In this document: positions 17,591 through 27,931 of the stretch, piece after piece
How the letters are laid out: the number at the start of each line of letters is the position of its first letter
Position numbering within the stretch: position 1 is the first letter of the stretch
Assembly (NCBI RefSeq): GCF_000739575.1
Contig: NZ_BBJO01000006.1
Span: 1-64,000 of the forward strand
Reading direction: 5' to 3'
Source of the DNA: Halobellus rufus
GTDB taxonomy: Archaea; Halobacteriota; Halobacteria; Halobacteriales; Haloferacaceae
Length of the DNA: 64,000 nt
Made by a program: the position numbers and the translations under genes
The notes under the pieces: generated by a model
What the model was told of the DNA's origin: nothing
Databases searched by the model: none
The model's input: the letters and a program-made list of their open reading frames with translations, nothing else

Positions 17591-18112
17591 CTACGACTCC
17601 GACACTTCGACGTCGATCTCCTCGCGCGGCGCGGCGAGTCGGAACGTCGGCACCGTCCGGTAGATCACCTCGACGGCTCCCTTCCGGCGGAGGCTCTGGA
17701 GCGCGCGGCGGACGTCTTCGACCTCCGGGTCGACGTCGAACGCCGCCCGGACCTTGTTGAGAACGCTCACGACGCTCTCGGAGCGCTCGTCGGGTCCGGC
17801 GACGACCTCGAACACCCGCGCTTCCAGTTGCGGCACCCGGATCACCGACGGCACGCCGCCGTCCTCGCCGTCGCCGCCCTCGACACCCGGCTCGACGTCG
17901 ACGAGTTCGGCCGCCGCCGCCGTCGCGCGGATCAGGCTGTTGTCGTCGCGGTAGTAGTAGTCTTTCAGCTCCCCTTCGAGGTACTGGTGCACCTCGCTGC
18001 CGGAGTCCATTCCCCACTGATCTTGGAGTTCTTTGTTCTTCGTCGGCTGCAGGCGAACGACGTCGGCGAGTCGTTCCTTCGCCTGCTCCGAGAGGGCGTC
18101 ATCGTCGGTCAC
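17591..18112 (-). CDS. DUF5797-like winged-helix protein
   Basis: A 173-residue protein that I place in the haloarchaeal family DUF5797 (memory, unchecked). The start SEQAKERLADVVRLQPTKN, then LQDQWGMDSGSEVHQYLEG, looks like a helix-turn-helix with the text QPTKNKELQDQW as its core. LIRATAAAAELVDVEPGVE follows. A second winged-helix-like unit at about 120-160 (VRRALQSLRRKGAVEVIYR) suggests two DNA-binding modules. It may be a transcription regulator. It converges with the DUF5787-like gene across the tandem repeat. Confidence 0.8.
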   Translation of the reverse strand: MTDDDALSEQAKERLADVVRLQPTKNKELQDQWGMDSGSEVHQYLEGELKDYYYRDDNSLIRATAAAAELVDVEPGVEGGDGEDGGVPSVIRVPQLEARVFEVVAGPDERSESVVSVLNKVRAAFDVDPEVEDVRRALQSLRRKGAVEVIYRTVPTFRLAAPREEIDVEVSES

Positions 18113-18233
18113 ACTCCCCCGTTCGCACCGCGGTATTAAGACGTTTCAACATCCGGCCGCGGTGCGTGCGGTCGCCGGAGACGGACGGGATCCCGGTCAC
18201 TTAAGTCTCTGAGGCGTCTTCCGTCGGGGTATA

Positions 18234-18557
18234 ATGGAGTTCTGCGACGAATGCGGTTCGATGATGAAGACCGACGGCGACGTCTGGGTCTGCGGCGCGT
18301 GCGGATACGAGAAGCCCCGGGACACCGCCAAGGAGGCCGACATGACCTCGACCGCGAAGCGCGAGGAGAGCGAGGTCGTCGACATGTCCGACGTCGACGA
18401 CGCCGAGATCGGCCCGACGACGACGGTCATCTGCCCGGAGTGCGGCCACGACCGCGCCCGCTACGAGATGAAGCAGATCCGCTCGGCCGACGAGTCGGAG
18501 ACCCGCTTTTTCACCTGCGTCGAGTGCGGCCACAAGTGGCGCGAAGACGACCACTGA
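18234..18557 (+). CDS. tfs: transcription factor S (TFS)
   Basis: A 107-residue archaeal TFS, related to RPB9 and TFIIS, which binds RNA polymerase and promotes cleavage of backtracked RNA. The N-terminal zinc ribbon has CDEC and CGAC. The C-terminal TFIIS ribbon has CPEC and CVEC with the catalytic acidic pair in RSADESETRFF. An Asp/Glu-rich linker joins the ribbons. The length is normal. TATA-like ACTTAAG at 18199-18205 fits a leaderless start. Confidence 0.96.
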   Translation: MEFCDECGSMMKTDGDVWVCGACGYEKPRDTAKEADMTSTAKREESEVVDMSDVDDAEIGPTTTVICPECGHDRARYEMKQIRSADESETRFFTCVECGHKWREDDH

Positions 18558-18593
18558 GACGATCGGCCACCCGTTCGAACTCGCGCCTGCCGG

Positions 18594-19754
18594 TCACTCC
18601 TCCAGTTCGGCCAACGTCTCGTGGACGCCCACGACGAGGGCGGGGACGACGACCATAAACAGGTGCTCTTCCAGCGGGATCCCGACGAGTTCGACGCCGG
18701 TCCGTAGCGGAATCGCGAACACGCCGACCGACAGGGTGTACCAGTCCCAGACGTACGCGATCGGATACAGCGCGAGCACGGTGCGCGCCGCGCGCCACAC
18801 CGCGTCGGCCCGACGGAGCAACGCGAGGGCGACGGCACCGAAGACGACCTCCGTCGCGAGGTACGTGTACGGACCGAGGACGCCGATATCTGGGAGCGCG
18901 GTACCCGCCAGCGGGCGGAACCAGACGGCGACGACGAGGACCGCGAGGAACACGTACGCGCCCCGAACGAGGAGCATCGTCGCCACCGACGGTCCGGCAC
19001 CCGTCGCGACGACGGCGACCACGCCGAAGGCGACCGCCGCGAACGGCGCAGCGGGGGGAAACACGCCGTCAACGGTAAAGACGAGAACGAGCGTGAATCC
19101 GGCGTAAAGCAGAGCGTAAGCCAGTCTGCGGGCCCGGCGAACCCCGAGCACGACCGCGACCGTCCGCTTCCCGATGGACCGGTCGTAGGCGTAGTCGGTC
19201 GCGTCGTCGACGATCTTCACGCCCGCGAGGACGACGAGAAACACGAGCCCGAACGCGAGCGCCTCGACGGCGAGCGCTCCGGTCTGGGCGTGGTGCCCGC
19301 CGACGATGGCGAGCGCGATTCCGAACGGATACCCCAGCGTCGTCGTCACGGGGTTGGTGTCAGACTGGGGTGCGTGGAAGAACCCGAGCGCCCACATCGG
19401 TGCCGTGAGAAGCGCCGTCCCGGGACCGCTGACGACCCCGATCGCGGCGGTCACGGCGGCGAAGCACAGCGTCGAACCGGCGAGCGCCCACCGGCAGCCC
19501 GCTTCGGTCAGCGGGTGGTCGTCGTCCTCGCCGCGACCGTGGAAGTCGACGTAGCCGTCTTTCAGGTGTGCGGTGTAGACCGCGAAGAAGGTCGCCGTCG
19601 CGTGGAGACCGAGCGCTCCCGGGGCGAATCGCTCCGCCAGGATCGCGCCGAACAGGCTGGCGGCGACCGGCGGGAGCATAAAGACCGGATGGACCTGCGA
19701 GGCCAACGCCGCGGCCGCGGTTCGGGGCCCCGTTCCGTGACGCGCGAGTGCCAT
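18594..19754 (-). CDS. UbiA-family prenyltransferase fused to a lycopene-cyclase domain
   Basis: A 386-residue membrane protein. The first 240 residues are a UbiA prenyltransferase: the first Asp-rich motif is KDGYVDFHGRGEDDDHPLT and the second is DDATDYAYDRSIGKRT. In haloarchaea such enzymes include lycopene elongases of bacterioruberin synthesis. The last 100 residues hold a lycopene-cyclase-type unit: YPIAYVWDWYTLSVGVF followed by PLEEHLFM, close to the P-x-E-E motif of CrtYc/CrtYd half-enzymes. A role in carotenoid (C50) or other isoprenoid side-chain chemistry is likely. The exact product cannot be named. The ATG at 19754 is used. It converges with tfs. Confidence 0.85.
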   Translation of the reverse strand: MALARHGTGPRTAAAALASQVHPVFMLPPVAASLFGAILAERFAPGALGLHATATFFAVYTAHLKDGYVDFHGRGEDDDHPLTEAGCRWALAGSTLCFAAVTAAIGVVSGPGTALLTAPMWALGFFHAPQSDTNPVTTTLGYPFGIALAIVGGHHAQTGALAVEALAFGLVFLVVLAGVKIVDDATDYAYDRSIGKRTVAVVLGVRRARRLAYALLYAGFTLVLVFTVDGVFPPAAPFAAVAFGVVAVVATGAGPSVATMLLVRGAYVFLAVLVVAVWFRPLAGTALPDIGVLGPYTYLATEVVFGAVALALLRRADAVWRAARTVLALYPIAYVWDWYTLSVGVFAIPLRTGVELVGIPLEEHLFMVVVPALVVGVHETLAELEE

Positions 19755-19860
19755 AGTAGGAGGAACGGCCGCCGATCGCAAAAGGGTTAGTCAGCCGACG
19801 GATCGGGCCGTCGGACGAGCCTCTGGCGTCAGTCGACCGTCACAGGCGGCGCGCCCGACA

Positions 19861-19867
19861 GTATAAG
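19861..19867 (+). promoter_or_regulatory. TATA element
   Basis: GTATAAG lies 24-30 bases before GTG 19891 and supports that non-ATG start. Confidence 0.65.
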
Positions 19868-19890
19868 TCGCCCGCGTCCGACCGTTCGGT

Positions 19891-20499
19891 GTGTCTCCCG
19901 ACGTCTCGCCGCCGACGCTCAACGTCCCCGAGGGGTGGGAGCTCGTCTCCGAGGAGCTCACCACCCCCTTCGACGTCCGCGTCGTGACCGTCACCGCGAA
20001 CACGCGGATCTACGAGGACGTCGACCTCCGAGAGCGACTCGCCGAGGTGGCCGATGCCGACGCGACGTGGCGATTCGTCTTCGCGAGTCGGCTCCGGATC
20101 CGTCCGGCGAAGTCGCCCTCCGGTGGGCTCTCGCGGTTGGTCGCCGACCGCGCCAACTCGCGCTTCGTGGAAATTCTCCGAGAGCGAGGCTTCGAGTCGA
20201 TCGACCGCGCCGACAGACATCGTCTCGACCTCGGCGCGGGTCGGAGTGGCGGCGTCGAATCGACAGACGGAGAGAGGCCGCAGAACGGCGCGACGACGGA
20301 GGCGACGCGCTACCGCGCTCGCGTCCGCCTCGACGACCGATCGGCCCCCGTCGAGGCGTACTTCGCCGCGTGGCCCGTCGGCGATGGAGAATTCCTCCTC
20401 GGGGGCGGTGCGTATCCCCTCTCGCTGCCGGGGCCGACCTCGTTCGATCCCGAAGACGCCCGCGAAGAGCTGTTTTCGATGCTGCGCTCGATCCGCTGA
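19891..20499 (+). CDS. uncharacterised haloarchaeal protein
   Basis: A 202-residue protein from GTG 19891. It has an alpha/beta-looking N-terminal half (VPEGWELVSEELTTPFDV, then RVVTVTANTRIYEDVDLRE) and a disordered insert at about 110-130. A C-terminal half follows with paired beta strands (RYRARVRLDDRS, APVEAYFAAWPVGDGEFLL). It has no signal peptide, membrane span or metal motif. I do not recognise the family. It sits between the prenyltransferase (divergent) and the trmI-NAC pair (convergent). Confidence 0.75.
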   Translation: MSPDVSPPTLNVPEGWELVSEELTTPFDVRVVTVTANTRIYEDVDLRERLAEVADADATWRFVFASRLRIRPAKSPSGGLSRLVADRANSRFVEILRERGFESIDRADRHRLDLGAGRSGGVESTDGERPQNGATTEATRYRARVRLDDRSAPVEAYFAAWPVGDGEFLLGGGAYPLSLPGPTSFDPEDAREELFSMLRSIR

Positions 20500-20529
20500 G
20501 ACTGATGAGAGAAGAAGCGAAACGACCGC

Positions 20530-21264
20530 TCAGCGGCCGTTGCGCGCGAACGTCAGATAGCCCGTGTGCCCGACGCCCGCGGTGGAGGGGCGAGATCCGC
20601 GCGCGCCGAAGTCCATCTCCCGCTGGATCGTCTCGAACGTCTCGACGTCGACGAGGCCGGCCTCCCGCGCCGCTTCGACCGCCGCGCGGCTGTTCTCGAC
20701 GAACGGCGAGTAGACCGCGACGTGGCCGCCGTCCGCGAGGAGGTCCGGCGCGCGAGCGACGATTTCGGGAGCGTCGCCGGTGTCGAGCGTGATCGCGTCG
20801 AACGGTCCGTCCTCGACCGCGGCGTCGAGCTCCGCCGAGAGGTCGCCCGTGCGGACCTCGACGCGGTCGTCGACGCCCGCCAGTCGCATATTCTCGCGGG
20901 CGACGTCGGCGAAGTCGGGGTCGATCTCGTAGCTGACGACGTCGGCGTGCATCCGGCCGAGATACGCCGCGAGGACGCCCGTTCCGGTGCCGGCGTCGAG
21001 CACGCGGTCCTCCGCGGCGATTCCCGCGTGGCCGACGATGAGCCCGACGTCACGGGGCATCATCGGCGCGCCGGTGCGCTCGAAGTGGTTGAACAGGTCC
21101 GGGCCGCGGAGCCGGCGGACGACGAACTCTTCGCCGAGATGCGTCTCCAAGACGTCGCCGGGTTCGACGTCCTCGGGGACGTCGAGGACGCCGAGGTCCG
21201 TCTGGAGTTCGTCGCCCGGCGCGCGCAGGTACTCGCGGTCGTCGTGGACGAGGAGGTAGCTCAC
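20530..21264 (-). CDS. trmI: tRNA (adenine-N1)-methyltransferase
   Basis: A 244-residue class I SAM methyltransferase of the TrmI family that makes m1A at tRNA positions 57/58. Features: N-terminal beta domain ([14 protein letters not shown]), the SAM loop [14 protein letters not shown] at about residue 90, [12 protein letters not shown] before it and TLDTGDAPE as the catalytic-loop region. GTG 21264 is the start and overlaps the NAC stop (GTGA), so the two genes are translationally coupled. Coupling a tRNA modification enzyme to alpha-NAC is seen in other haloarchaea. Confidence 0.93.
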   Translation of the reverse strand: MSYLLVHDDREYLRAPGDELQTDLGVLDVPEDVEPGDVLETHLGEEFVVRRLRGPDLFNHFERTGAPMMPRDVGLIVGHAGIAAEDRVLDAGTGTGVLAAYLGRMHADVVSYEIDPDFADVARENMRLAGVDDRVEVRTGDLSAELDAAVEDGPFDAITLDTGDAPEIVARAPDLLADGGHVAVYSPFVENSRAAVEAAREAGLVDVETFETIQREMDFGARGSRPSTAGVGHTGYLTFARNGR

Positions 21265-21653
21265 TCGAGGTCGGCGATGGCGGCCGCGAGGTCGCCGTCG
21301 TTGGCTTCGAGCGCCTCTCGGGCCGCGTCGGTGTTCACGCCGGCGCGTTCCGCGACGAGCTGGACGTCCTCGTCGGGGATCGCGCTTCCGTCGTCGCTGT
21401 CGGCGTCGCTATCGCCTTCGACTGCGGCCGCAGCCGAGCCAGCGCCCTTCTCGCGGCTCTCGGGCTCGCCGACGACTTGGTAGGTCTGCTGGCCCTGCGC
21501 GTCCATCCGCGTGACTTGGGCGTCCGAGAAGACGAGCTCCTCGTCGGCCGTCGTGATGACGACCTCCTCGACGTCGAGTTCCGTGACGTCGATACCCATC
21601 TGTTCCATCATCTGCTTCATCTTCCGTGGGTTCATGCCGCCTCCGCCGAACAT
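21261..21653 (-). CDS. nac: nascent polypeptide-associated complex protein (alpha-NAC)
   Basis: A 130-residue archaeal alpha-NAC, a ribosome-bound chaperone for nascent chains. [20 protein letters not shown] is the family start, the NAC beta domain follows (residues about 20-65), then an acidic linker and a C-terminal UBA domain ([19 protein letters not shown]). All expected parts are present at normal length. It is the upstream gene of a two-gene unit with trmI. Confidence 0.96.
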   Translation of the reverse strand: MFGGGGMNPRKMKQMMEQMGIDVTELDVEEVVITTADEELVFSDAQVTRMDAQGQQTYQVVGEPESREKGAGSAAAAVEGDSDADSDDGSAIPDEDVQLVAERAGVNTDAAREALEANDGDLAAAIADLE

Positions 21654-21785
21654 AGTTGGCCGAAGCGAGGGTGTCCGGTAGCAAAAGCGTGGCGAACCGC
21701 GGCGTTCGCGACGGGCGCGTTCGACTCCCCGCGTCGTCGGCTCTCGGGTGGTCGGGGCGGGTGTCGCGCGGAGACCGTCGGCGGA

Positions 21786-22253
21786 TCACTCGCGTTCGGT
21801 GTCCGGATGTCGCTGCAGTCCGGTCGCCTCCTCGATCGACAGCTCGTAGCCGACGACCGAGAGCCGCCGCTTGCCGATCGGCGTGAGATCAGGCGACCAC
21901 GCGTTCTGATCGATCAGTTCGCCGAGTTCTCGCCACTCCGCCGTCGGTAGCTCCCGGAGGGTGCCGAACGCGAGGACGCTCCGCCAGTCGGTCTGCGACT
22001 CGATGTCGTAGACGGTGAGACAGGCGCGCTCGGTCGACTCGCTGAGTTCCTTCTTCCGGCTGTCGGAGCCGAACTGCCAGTAGGAGAAGACGGCCCGGCC
22101 GGTCTCGTAGCCGAAAGAGATCGGGATCGCGTAGGCGCGGCTCCCCTCGGCCAACGAGAGCACGCCGGTCCCCTGTTCGTCGAGGTAGGCGTCGATCTCC
22201 GCGTCGGTCATCTGCCCGCCGCGGACCCGCTCGGGGTCGACCTGGTCTGTCAT
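21786..22253 (-). CDS. pyridoxamine 5'-phosphate oxidase-like FMN-barrel protein
   Basis: A 155-residue split-barrel protein of the pyridoxamine-phosphate-oxidase-like superfamily. [20 protein letters not shown] is the usual first helix and strand, and [20 protein letters not shown] the flavin-binding strands. [13 protein letters not shown] continues the barrel. Such proteins bind FMN, F420 or haem and are mostly of unknown substrate. ATG 22253 is chosen over upstream codons, which do not look conserved. It is divergent from the mutase gene. Confidence 0.85.
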   Translation of the reverse strand: MTDQVDPERVRGGQMTDAEIDAYLDEQGTGVLSLAEGSRAYAIPISFGYETGRAVFSYWQFGSDSRKKELSESTERACLTVYDIESQTDWRSVLAFGTLRELPTAEWRELGELIDQNAWSPDLTPIGKRRLSVVGYELSIEEATGLQRHPDTERE

Positions 22254-22352
22254 AACCCCCCGTTTGTCGGCGTCCGTAATGGTGTTGTCCCTCGCGGTTC
22301 GGGAGCCGCCGACCGGCGACGCGGCCGCCGCGGAGACGGGTCGATGACACAG

Positions 22353-22360
22353 TTTCAATA
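22353..22360 (+). promoter_or_regulatory. TATA-like element for the mutase gene
   Basis: TTTCAATA lies 23-30 bases before ATG 22383. It argues for that start over the in-frame ATG at 22344. Confidence 0.5.
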
Positions 22361-22382
22361 CCGGTCGGACGCGACATCGGGT

Positions 22383-24059
<1,677 letters not shown>

Positions 24060-24160
24060 GTCTCCCCCCCCCGCTCTTCGCGTCGCTCGACCGCGTTCGT
24101 TCACGCCGCTCCGTCGCGTTCGTCCACACCGCTTATCTCGCTCTCGCGTGAGAGTCACCT

Positions 24161-24553
24161 ATGACGATGGCGTTCGACCACCTCGGGATCGCGACGACCG
24201 ACGGCGCGGCGCTGGCGGAGACGTTCGCGGCGCTGTTCGATGCCCCCGTCGTCCACGAGGAGACGTTCGACGGGATGGCCGTCCGGTTCCTCGGCCTCGA
24301 CGGCGGCTACTTCGAGCTGTTAGAACCGGCCGACGACGGCCCGATCGCGCGGTTTCTCGATCGCAACGGGCCGGGGATCCACCACGCGGCGCTCCGGACC
24401 GACGACATCGACGCCGCGCTGGAACGCGCCCGCGACGTCGGCGTCGACCTCGTCGACGAGGAGCCCAGAGCGGGCGCGTGGGGCCACGACGTCGCCTTCC
24501 TGCACCCTCGCTCGACCGGCGGCGTCCTCGTCGAGTACGTCCAGCACGAGTGA
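24161..24553 (+). CDS. mce: methylmalonyl-CoA epimerase
   Basis: A 130-residue glyoxalase-fold epimerase converting (S)- to (R)-methylmalonyl-CoA, the step before the mutase encoded just upstream. Metal ligands fall in FDHLGIAT, GIHHAALRT and the final LVEYVQHE. FELLEP is the usual central strand. The length fits the family. TATA-like CGCTTATC near 24131 is placed for a leaderless transcript, so the gene may have its own promoter. Confidence 0.93.
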   Translation: MTMAFDHLGIATTDGAALAETFAALFDAPVVHEETFDGMAVRFLGLDGGYFELLEPADDGPIARFLDRNGPGIHHAALRTDDIDAALERARDVGVDLVDEEPRAGAWGHDVAFLHPRSTGGVLVEYVQHE

Positions 24554-24657
24554 GTCGCCAGATGCGGCGAGTGGTCCGCGCGCGGAGCGACTTGGGAGTC
24601 TGCCACCCCTGCGACAACAGTACAGTTTAGGCGCTCGCCGACGCCCTCGTAGGTAGG

Positions 24658-26322
24658 ATGCGCGATTGGCTCTCTCACCGCGCGCGGATCGAGCCCGACA
24701 CCCCGGCGCTCGTCGTCGCCGGCGCGGGCGACGCCTACTCGTTCGGGAACCTCGACACCCTCGTCGACGACCTCGCGGGGCGGCTCTCGACCGCGGGGGT
24801 CGACCCGGGGATGCACCTCGGCGCGGTGTTGGACTCCCGGCTCGAATACGTCTGCCTGATCCACGCGGCGATGCGCCTCGGCGCGACGCTCGTACCGATG
24901 GGCGACGGACTGACCGCCCGAGAACTCGCCGGGCAGATGGAAACCGCGGCCGTCGACGCCGTCGTCTGTGGGGCCGAGACCGAGGAGGCGGTCGTCGAGG
25001 CGGCCGGGGCCGGTGCAGGCGACGACGCGAACGGGACGGCCGCCACGTCCGACGACGGCGCGACCGCTGCCACCGACGACAGCGCGGGCGACACGGCGGC
25101 GTCCCACAGCCCCGATCTGCTCCTCACGGTCGACGATCCGGTGACCGACGCGACCGAACCGCTGTCGACGATGCAGGCGGACTCCGTCACGCCCGCGGAG
25201 TGGGACCTCGACGACTGCCAACTGCTGCTTTTCACCTCCGGGACGACCGGCGACCCGAAGGCCGTCAGGCTGACCACCGGCAACCTCCTCTCCAGCGCGG
25301 TCGCCTCGATGTTCCGGCTGGGCTTCGACCCGGACGAGCGGTGGCTCGTGGCGCTCTCGCTGCACCACATGGGAGGGATCGCGCCGATACTTCGGATGCC
25401 GCTCTACGGGATGACCGTCGTGTTCCGAAGGGCGTTCGACGCCGGCGAAGTCGCCGACGACCTCGATCGGTACGACGCGACCGCCACCTCCGTGGTCCCG
25501 ACGATGCTCCGGCGGATGCTGGAGCGCCGCGGAACGCTCTCGGACTCGCTGCGTGTCGTGTTGCTCGGCGGGGCCCCCGCGCCGGCCGACCTCGTCGAGC
25601 GCTGTCGGGACTACTCGATCCCGGTCCACCCGACGTACGGGATGACCGAGACCGCCTCCCAGATCGCGACCGCGCGGCCGAAAGAGGCCTTCGAGGCCCC
25701 GGACACCGTCGGGCGACCGCTGTTCATGACCGACGTGACCGTCGTCGGCGAGGACGGCGAGCCGCTGCCGGCCGGCGAGTCGGGCGAACTGGTCGTCTCC
25801 GGGCCGACCGTGACGCCGGGCTACTACGGCGACGACGCGGCCAACGAGGAGGCGTTCGGGCACTACGGACTCCACACGGGCGACGTCGGCGCCTTCGACG
25901 ATGCCGGGCTGCTTCGCGTCCTGAACCGCGTCGACGACCGCATCGTCACCGGCGGCGAGAACGTCGAACCCGGCGAGGTCGTCGACGTTCTCCTCGACCA
26001 CCCCGACGTCCGCGAGGCGGCGGTCGTCGGCGTGCCGGACGCTCAGTGGGGCGAGCGCGTCTCGGCGGCGGTGGTCCCCCGACGGGACTCGACGGTCGGT
26101 TCACAGGACACGGCGGACGTCACCGGCGACGCAGACTCCGCGGGCGAGGCCCTCGACCGGGCTGAACTCCTCGCGTTCGCCCGGGAGCGGCTCGCGGGGT
26201 TCAAACTCCCGAAGACCGTCGCCGTCGTCGACTCGCTCCCGCGGACCGTCTCGGGGACCGTCGACCGCGCGGCCGTTCGCGAGTTGCTCTCGGAGGCGAA
26301 CCGGGAGGAGACCGAGGAATAA
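24658..26322 (+). CDS. menE: AMP-forming acyl-CoA ligase (o-succinylbenzoate-CoA ligase-like)
   Basis: A 554-residue adenylate-forming enzyme. Seen: P-loop FTSGTTGDPKAVRL, YGMTETAS, LHTGDVGAFDDAG and RVDDRIVTGGENVEP. A low-complexity acidic Ala/Asp/Thr insert of about 60 residues lies at about 115-175. It looks most like haloarchaeal MenE of menaquinone synthesis, but it sits alone next to an epimerase and an acyl-CoA dehydrogenase. Its acid may therefore be another one. Oddity: the C-terminal catalytic lysine motif (usually G-K-x-x-R) reads SGTVDR with Thr534 in place of Lys. This might restrict it to the adenylation half-reaction, or another Lys may serve. Confidence 0.8.
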   Translation: MRDWLSHRARIEPDTPALVVAGAGDAYSFGNLDTLVDDLAGRLSTAGVDPGMHLGAVLDSRLEYVCLIHAAMRLGATLVPMGDGLTARELAGQMETAAVDAVVCGAETEEAVVEAAGAGAGDDANGTAATSDDGATAATDDSAGDTAASHSPDLLLTVDDPVTDATEPLSTMQADSVTPAEWDLDDCQLLLFTSGTTGDPKAVRLTTGNLLSSAVASMFRLGFDPDERWLVALSLHHMGGIAPILRMPLYGMTVVFRRAFDAGEVADDLDRYDATATSVVPTMLRRMLERRGTLSDSLRVVLLGGAPAPADLVERCRDYSIPVHPTYGMTETASQIATARPKEAFEAPDTVGRPLFMTDVTVVGEDGEPLPAGESGELVVSGPTVTPGYYGDDAANEEAFGHYGLHTGDVGAFDDAGLLRVLNRVDDRIVTGGENVEPGEVVDVLLDHPDVREAAVVGVPDAQWGERVSAAVVPRRDSTVGSQDTADVTGDADSAGEALDRAELLAFARERLAGFKLPKTVAVVDSLPRTVSGTVDRAAVRELLSEANREETEE

Positions 26323-26360
26323 AATAGAGAACCCGTTTTCAGTTTATCAAAGTTCCGAGG

Positions 26361-26367
26361 GTTATTT
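26361..26367 (+). promoter_or_regulatory. TATA-like element for the acyl-CoA dehydrogenase
   Basis: GTTATTT lies 25-31 bases before ATG 26392. Confidence 0.55.
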
Positions 26368-26391
26368 GCCGGTGGGACGAGACGGAATCCT

Positions 26392-27543
26392 ATGGATCTT
26401 CTCGACGAATCGGTGGTTCCCGAGCACGCACGCGAGGTTAAACGCGAGGCGCGCGAGTTCGCCGACGAGCATATCCGGCCGAACGCGGAGGCGTACTTTC
26501 AGTCGGCGGAGTACCCGTGGGACGTCCTCGAGGCGGGGATGGACGCGGGCCTCGTCGCCCAGGACATCGGCGAGGAGTACGGCGGCAAGGGGTACGACCT
26601 CGAACAGATCCTCGCGATCAACGAGGAGTTCTACGCCGCCGACGCGGGGATCGCGCTGACGCTGATGCTCGCCTCCTTCGGCTGTGAGATCGTCGAAACG
26701 TACGGGACCGAGGAGCAGAAAGACGAGTATCTCCGGCCCGTCGCGGCCAACGACCAGATCTCCGGGCTCGCGGTGTCGGAACCCCAGACGGGATCGGATA
26801 TGGCGGGGATGACGACGACCGCCGAGCGGACCGACGACGGGTGGGTGCTGAACGGCGAGAAGTACTGGGTGGGTAACGCAGTAGAGGCCGACTGGCTGAC
26901 CGTCTACGCGAAGACCGGCGACGGCGACGACCGCTACTCGAACTACTCGATGTTCATCGTCGAGACCGACACGCCGGGCTACGAGGCCGAGCACATCCCC
27001 GAGAAGATCGGGATGCGCGCGTCCAAGCAGGGCCACATCGTCTTCGACGGCTGCGAGATCCCCGAGGAGAACCTCGTCGGCACCGAGGGCGGCGGCTTCT
27101 ACGTCCTCGCGGACTTCTTCAACCACGGCCGCGTCGTCGTCGGCGGCCACGGCATCGGCCTCGCCGCACACGCCATCGAGGAGACGTGGAAGTTCGTCCA
27201 CGACCGGGAGGCGTTCGGCCGCAACATCGCCGAGTTCCAGTCGACCCAGCACATCCTCGCGGATATGCGAATGGAGTTCGAGGCTGCGCGGGCGCTCAAC
27301 TGGCGCGCCGCGCACAAGGTCGAAACCGGCGAGGACGCCGGCTTCTGGGCCGCGGCGACGAAGACCAAGTCGACGGAGACGGCGATGCACTGCGCCGAGC
27401 GCGGGATGCAACTCCACGGCGGCCGCTCCGTGCTCGAAGAGTACCCCATCTCCCGCGTCTACCGCGACGTTCGGATCCCGGTCATCTACGAGGGGGCCAA
27501 CGAGATCCAGCGCAACCTGATCTACAGACAAGGCGGCGTCTGA
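26392..27543 (+). CDS. acyl-CoA dehydrogenase
   Basis: A 383-residue flavoprotein that forms the alpha-beta double bond of an acyl-CoA. FAD-binding strands include SGLAVSEPQTGSDMAGM and YWVGNA. The catalytic base lies in VIYEGANEIQRNLIY near the C-terminus. LHGGRSVLEEYPISRVYRD is the FAD/tetramer contact seen in the family. The length is standard. Position beside the CoA ligase and methylmalonyl-CoA genes suggests acyl-CoA or branched-chain catabolism; the chain length preferred is unknown. Confidence 0.95.
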   Translation: MDLLDESVVPEHAREVKREAREFADEHIRPNAEAYFQSAEYPWDVLEAGMDAGLVAQDIGEEYGGKGYDLEQILAINEEFYAADAGIALTLMLASFGCEIVETYGTEEQKDEYLRPVAANDQISGLAVSEPQTGSDMAGMTTTAERTDDGWVLNGEKYWVGNAVEADWLTVYAKTGDGDDRYSNYSMFIVETDTPGYEAEHIPEKIGMRASKQGHIVFDGCEIPEENLVGTEGGGFYVLADFFNHGRVVVGGHGIGLAAHAIEETWKFVHDREAFGRNIAEFQSTQHILADMRMEFEAARALNWRAAHKVETGEDAGFWAAATKTKSTETAMHCAERGMQLHGGRSVLEEYPISRVYRDVRIPVIYEGANEIQRNLIYRQGGV

Positions 27544-27613
27544 GGCCGACATACGCGATTTTCCGATCAGATCTCTTCGACTTCCTTCTGCTTCGAGCGA
27601 CCGCGTCGGCGTG

Positions 27614-27631
27614 ACCCTACGTGTGTAGGGT
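27614..27631. promoter_or_regulatory. inverted repeat ACCCTA-N6-TAGGGT (copy 1)
   Basis: The 18-base inverted repeat ACCCTAC-GTGT-GTAGGGT lies 46 bases upstream of the zinc-ribbon gene at 27678. The same half-sites with the same 6-base spacing recur at 29823-29840, on the other side of the response-regulator gene. It is probably an operator. Confidence 0.55.
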
Positions 27632-27677
27632 CCGGGGTGATTACCGTCGGTGTCGTTGCTACAGGTACCGAACCACG

Positions 27678-27878
27678 ATGTCCAAGAGCCAATCGACGAT
27701 CACCGAACTGACCGAGTACTGTGAGGACTGCGGTTCCCGGACGCCCCACGAGGTCTCCATCGAACTCAAGACCGAGAGCAAAAAGCGGACGAACAGGGAG
27801 TTCTCGCGAGAACCCTATCGCGTGACGGAGTGTCGCGCCTGTGGTCAGACGCGAGCGCAGCGGATGAACGACGCGTGA
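27678..27878 (+). CDS. 66-residue zinc beta-ribbon protein (DUF7835-like)
   Basis: A 66-residue protein with CEDC near residue 15 and CRAC near residue 53, a two-knuckle zinc ribbon with a basic middle (TESKKRTNREFSREPY). I recall this as the haloarchaeal family DUF7835. ATG 27678 starts MSKSQSTITELTEYC; upstream codons are Arg/Cys-rich and non-conserved. The inverted repeat 27614-27631 lies just upstream, suggesting regulated expression. No function is known. Confidence 0.8.
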   Translation: MSKSQSTITELTEYCEDCGSRTPHEVSIELKTESKKRTNREFSREPYRVTECRACGQTRAQRMNDA

Positions 27879-27931
27879 TCGACTAATACACGAAACGCGC
27901 CCCGAGACGCCGTTCCCCTCGCGCGCCTCAT

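Noticed and set aside
24064..24073. Run of C after the mutase stop as a regulatory signal
   Set aside because: A simple homopolymer with no stem or T run; probably chance.
24307..26001. 564-codon minus-strand frame opposite the CoA ligase
   Set aside because: Antisense shadow with Arg/Gly/Val-rich composition.
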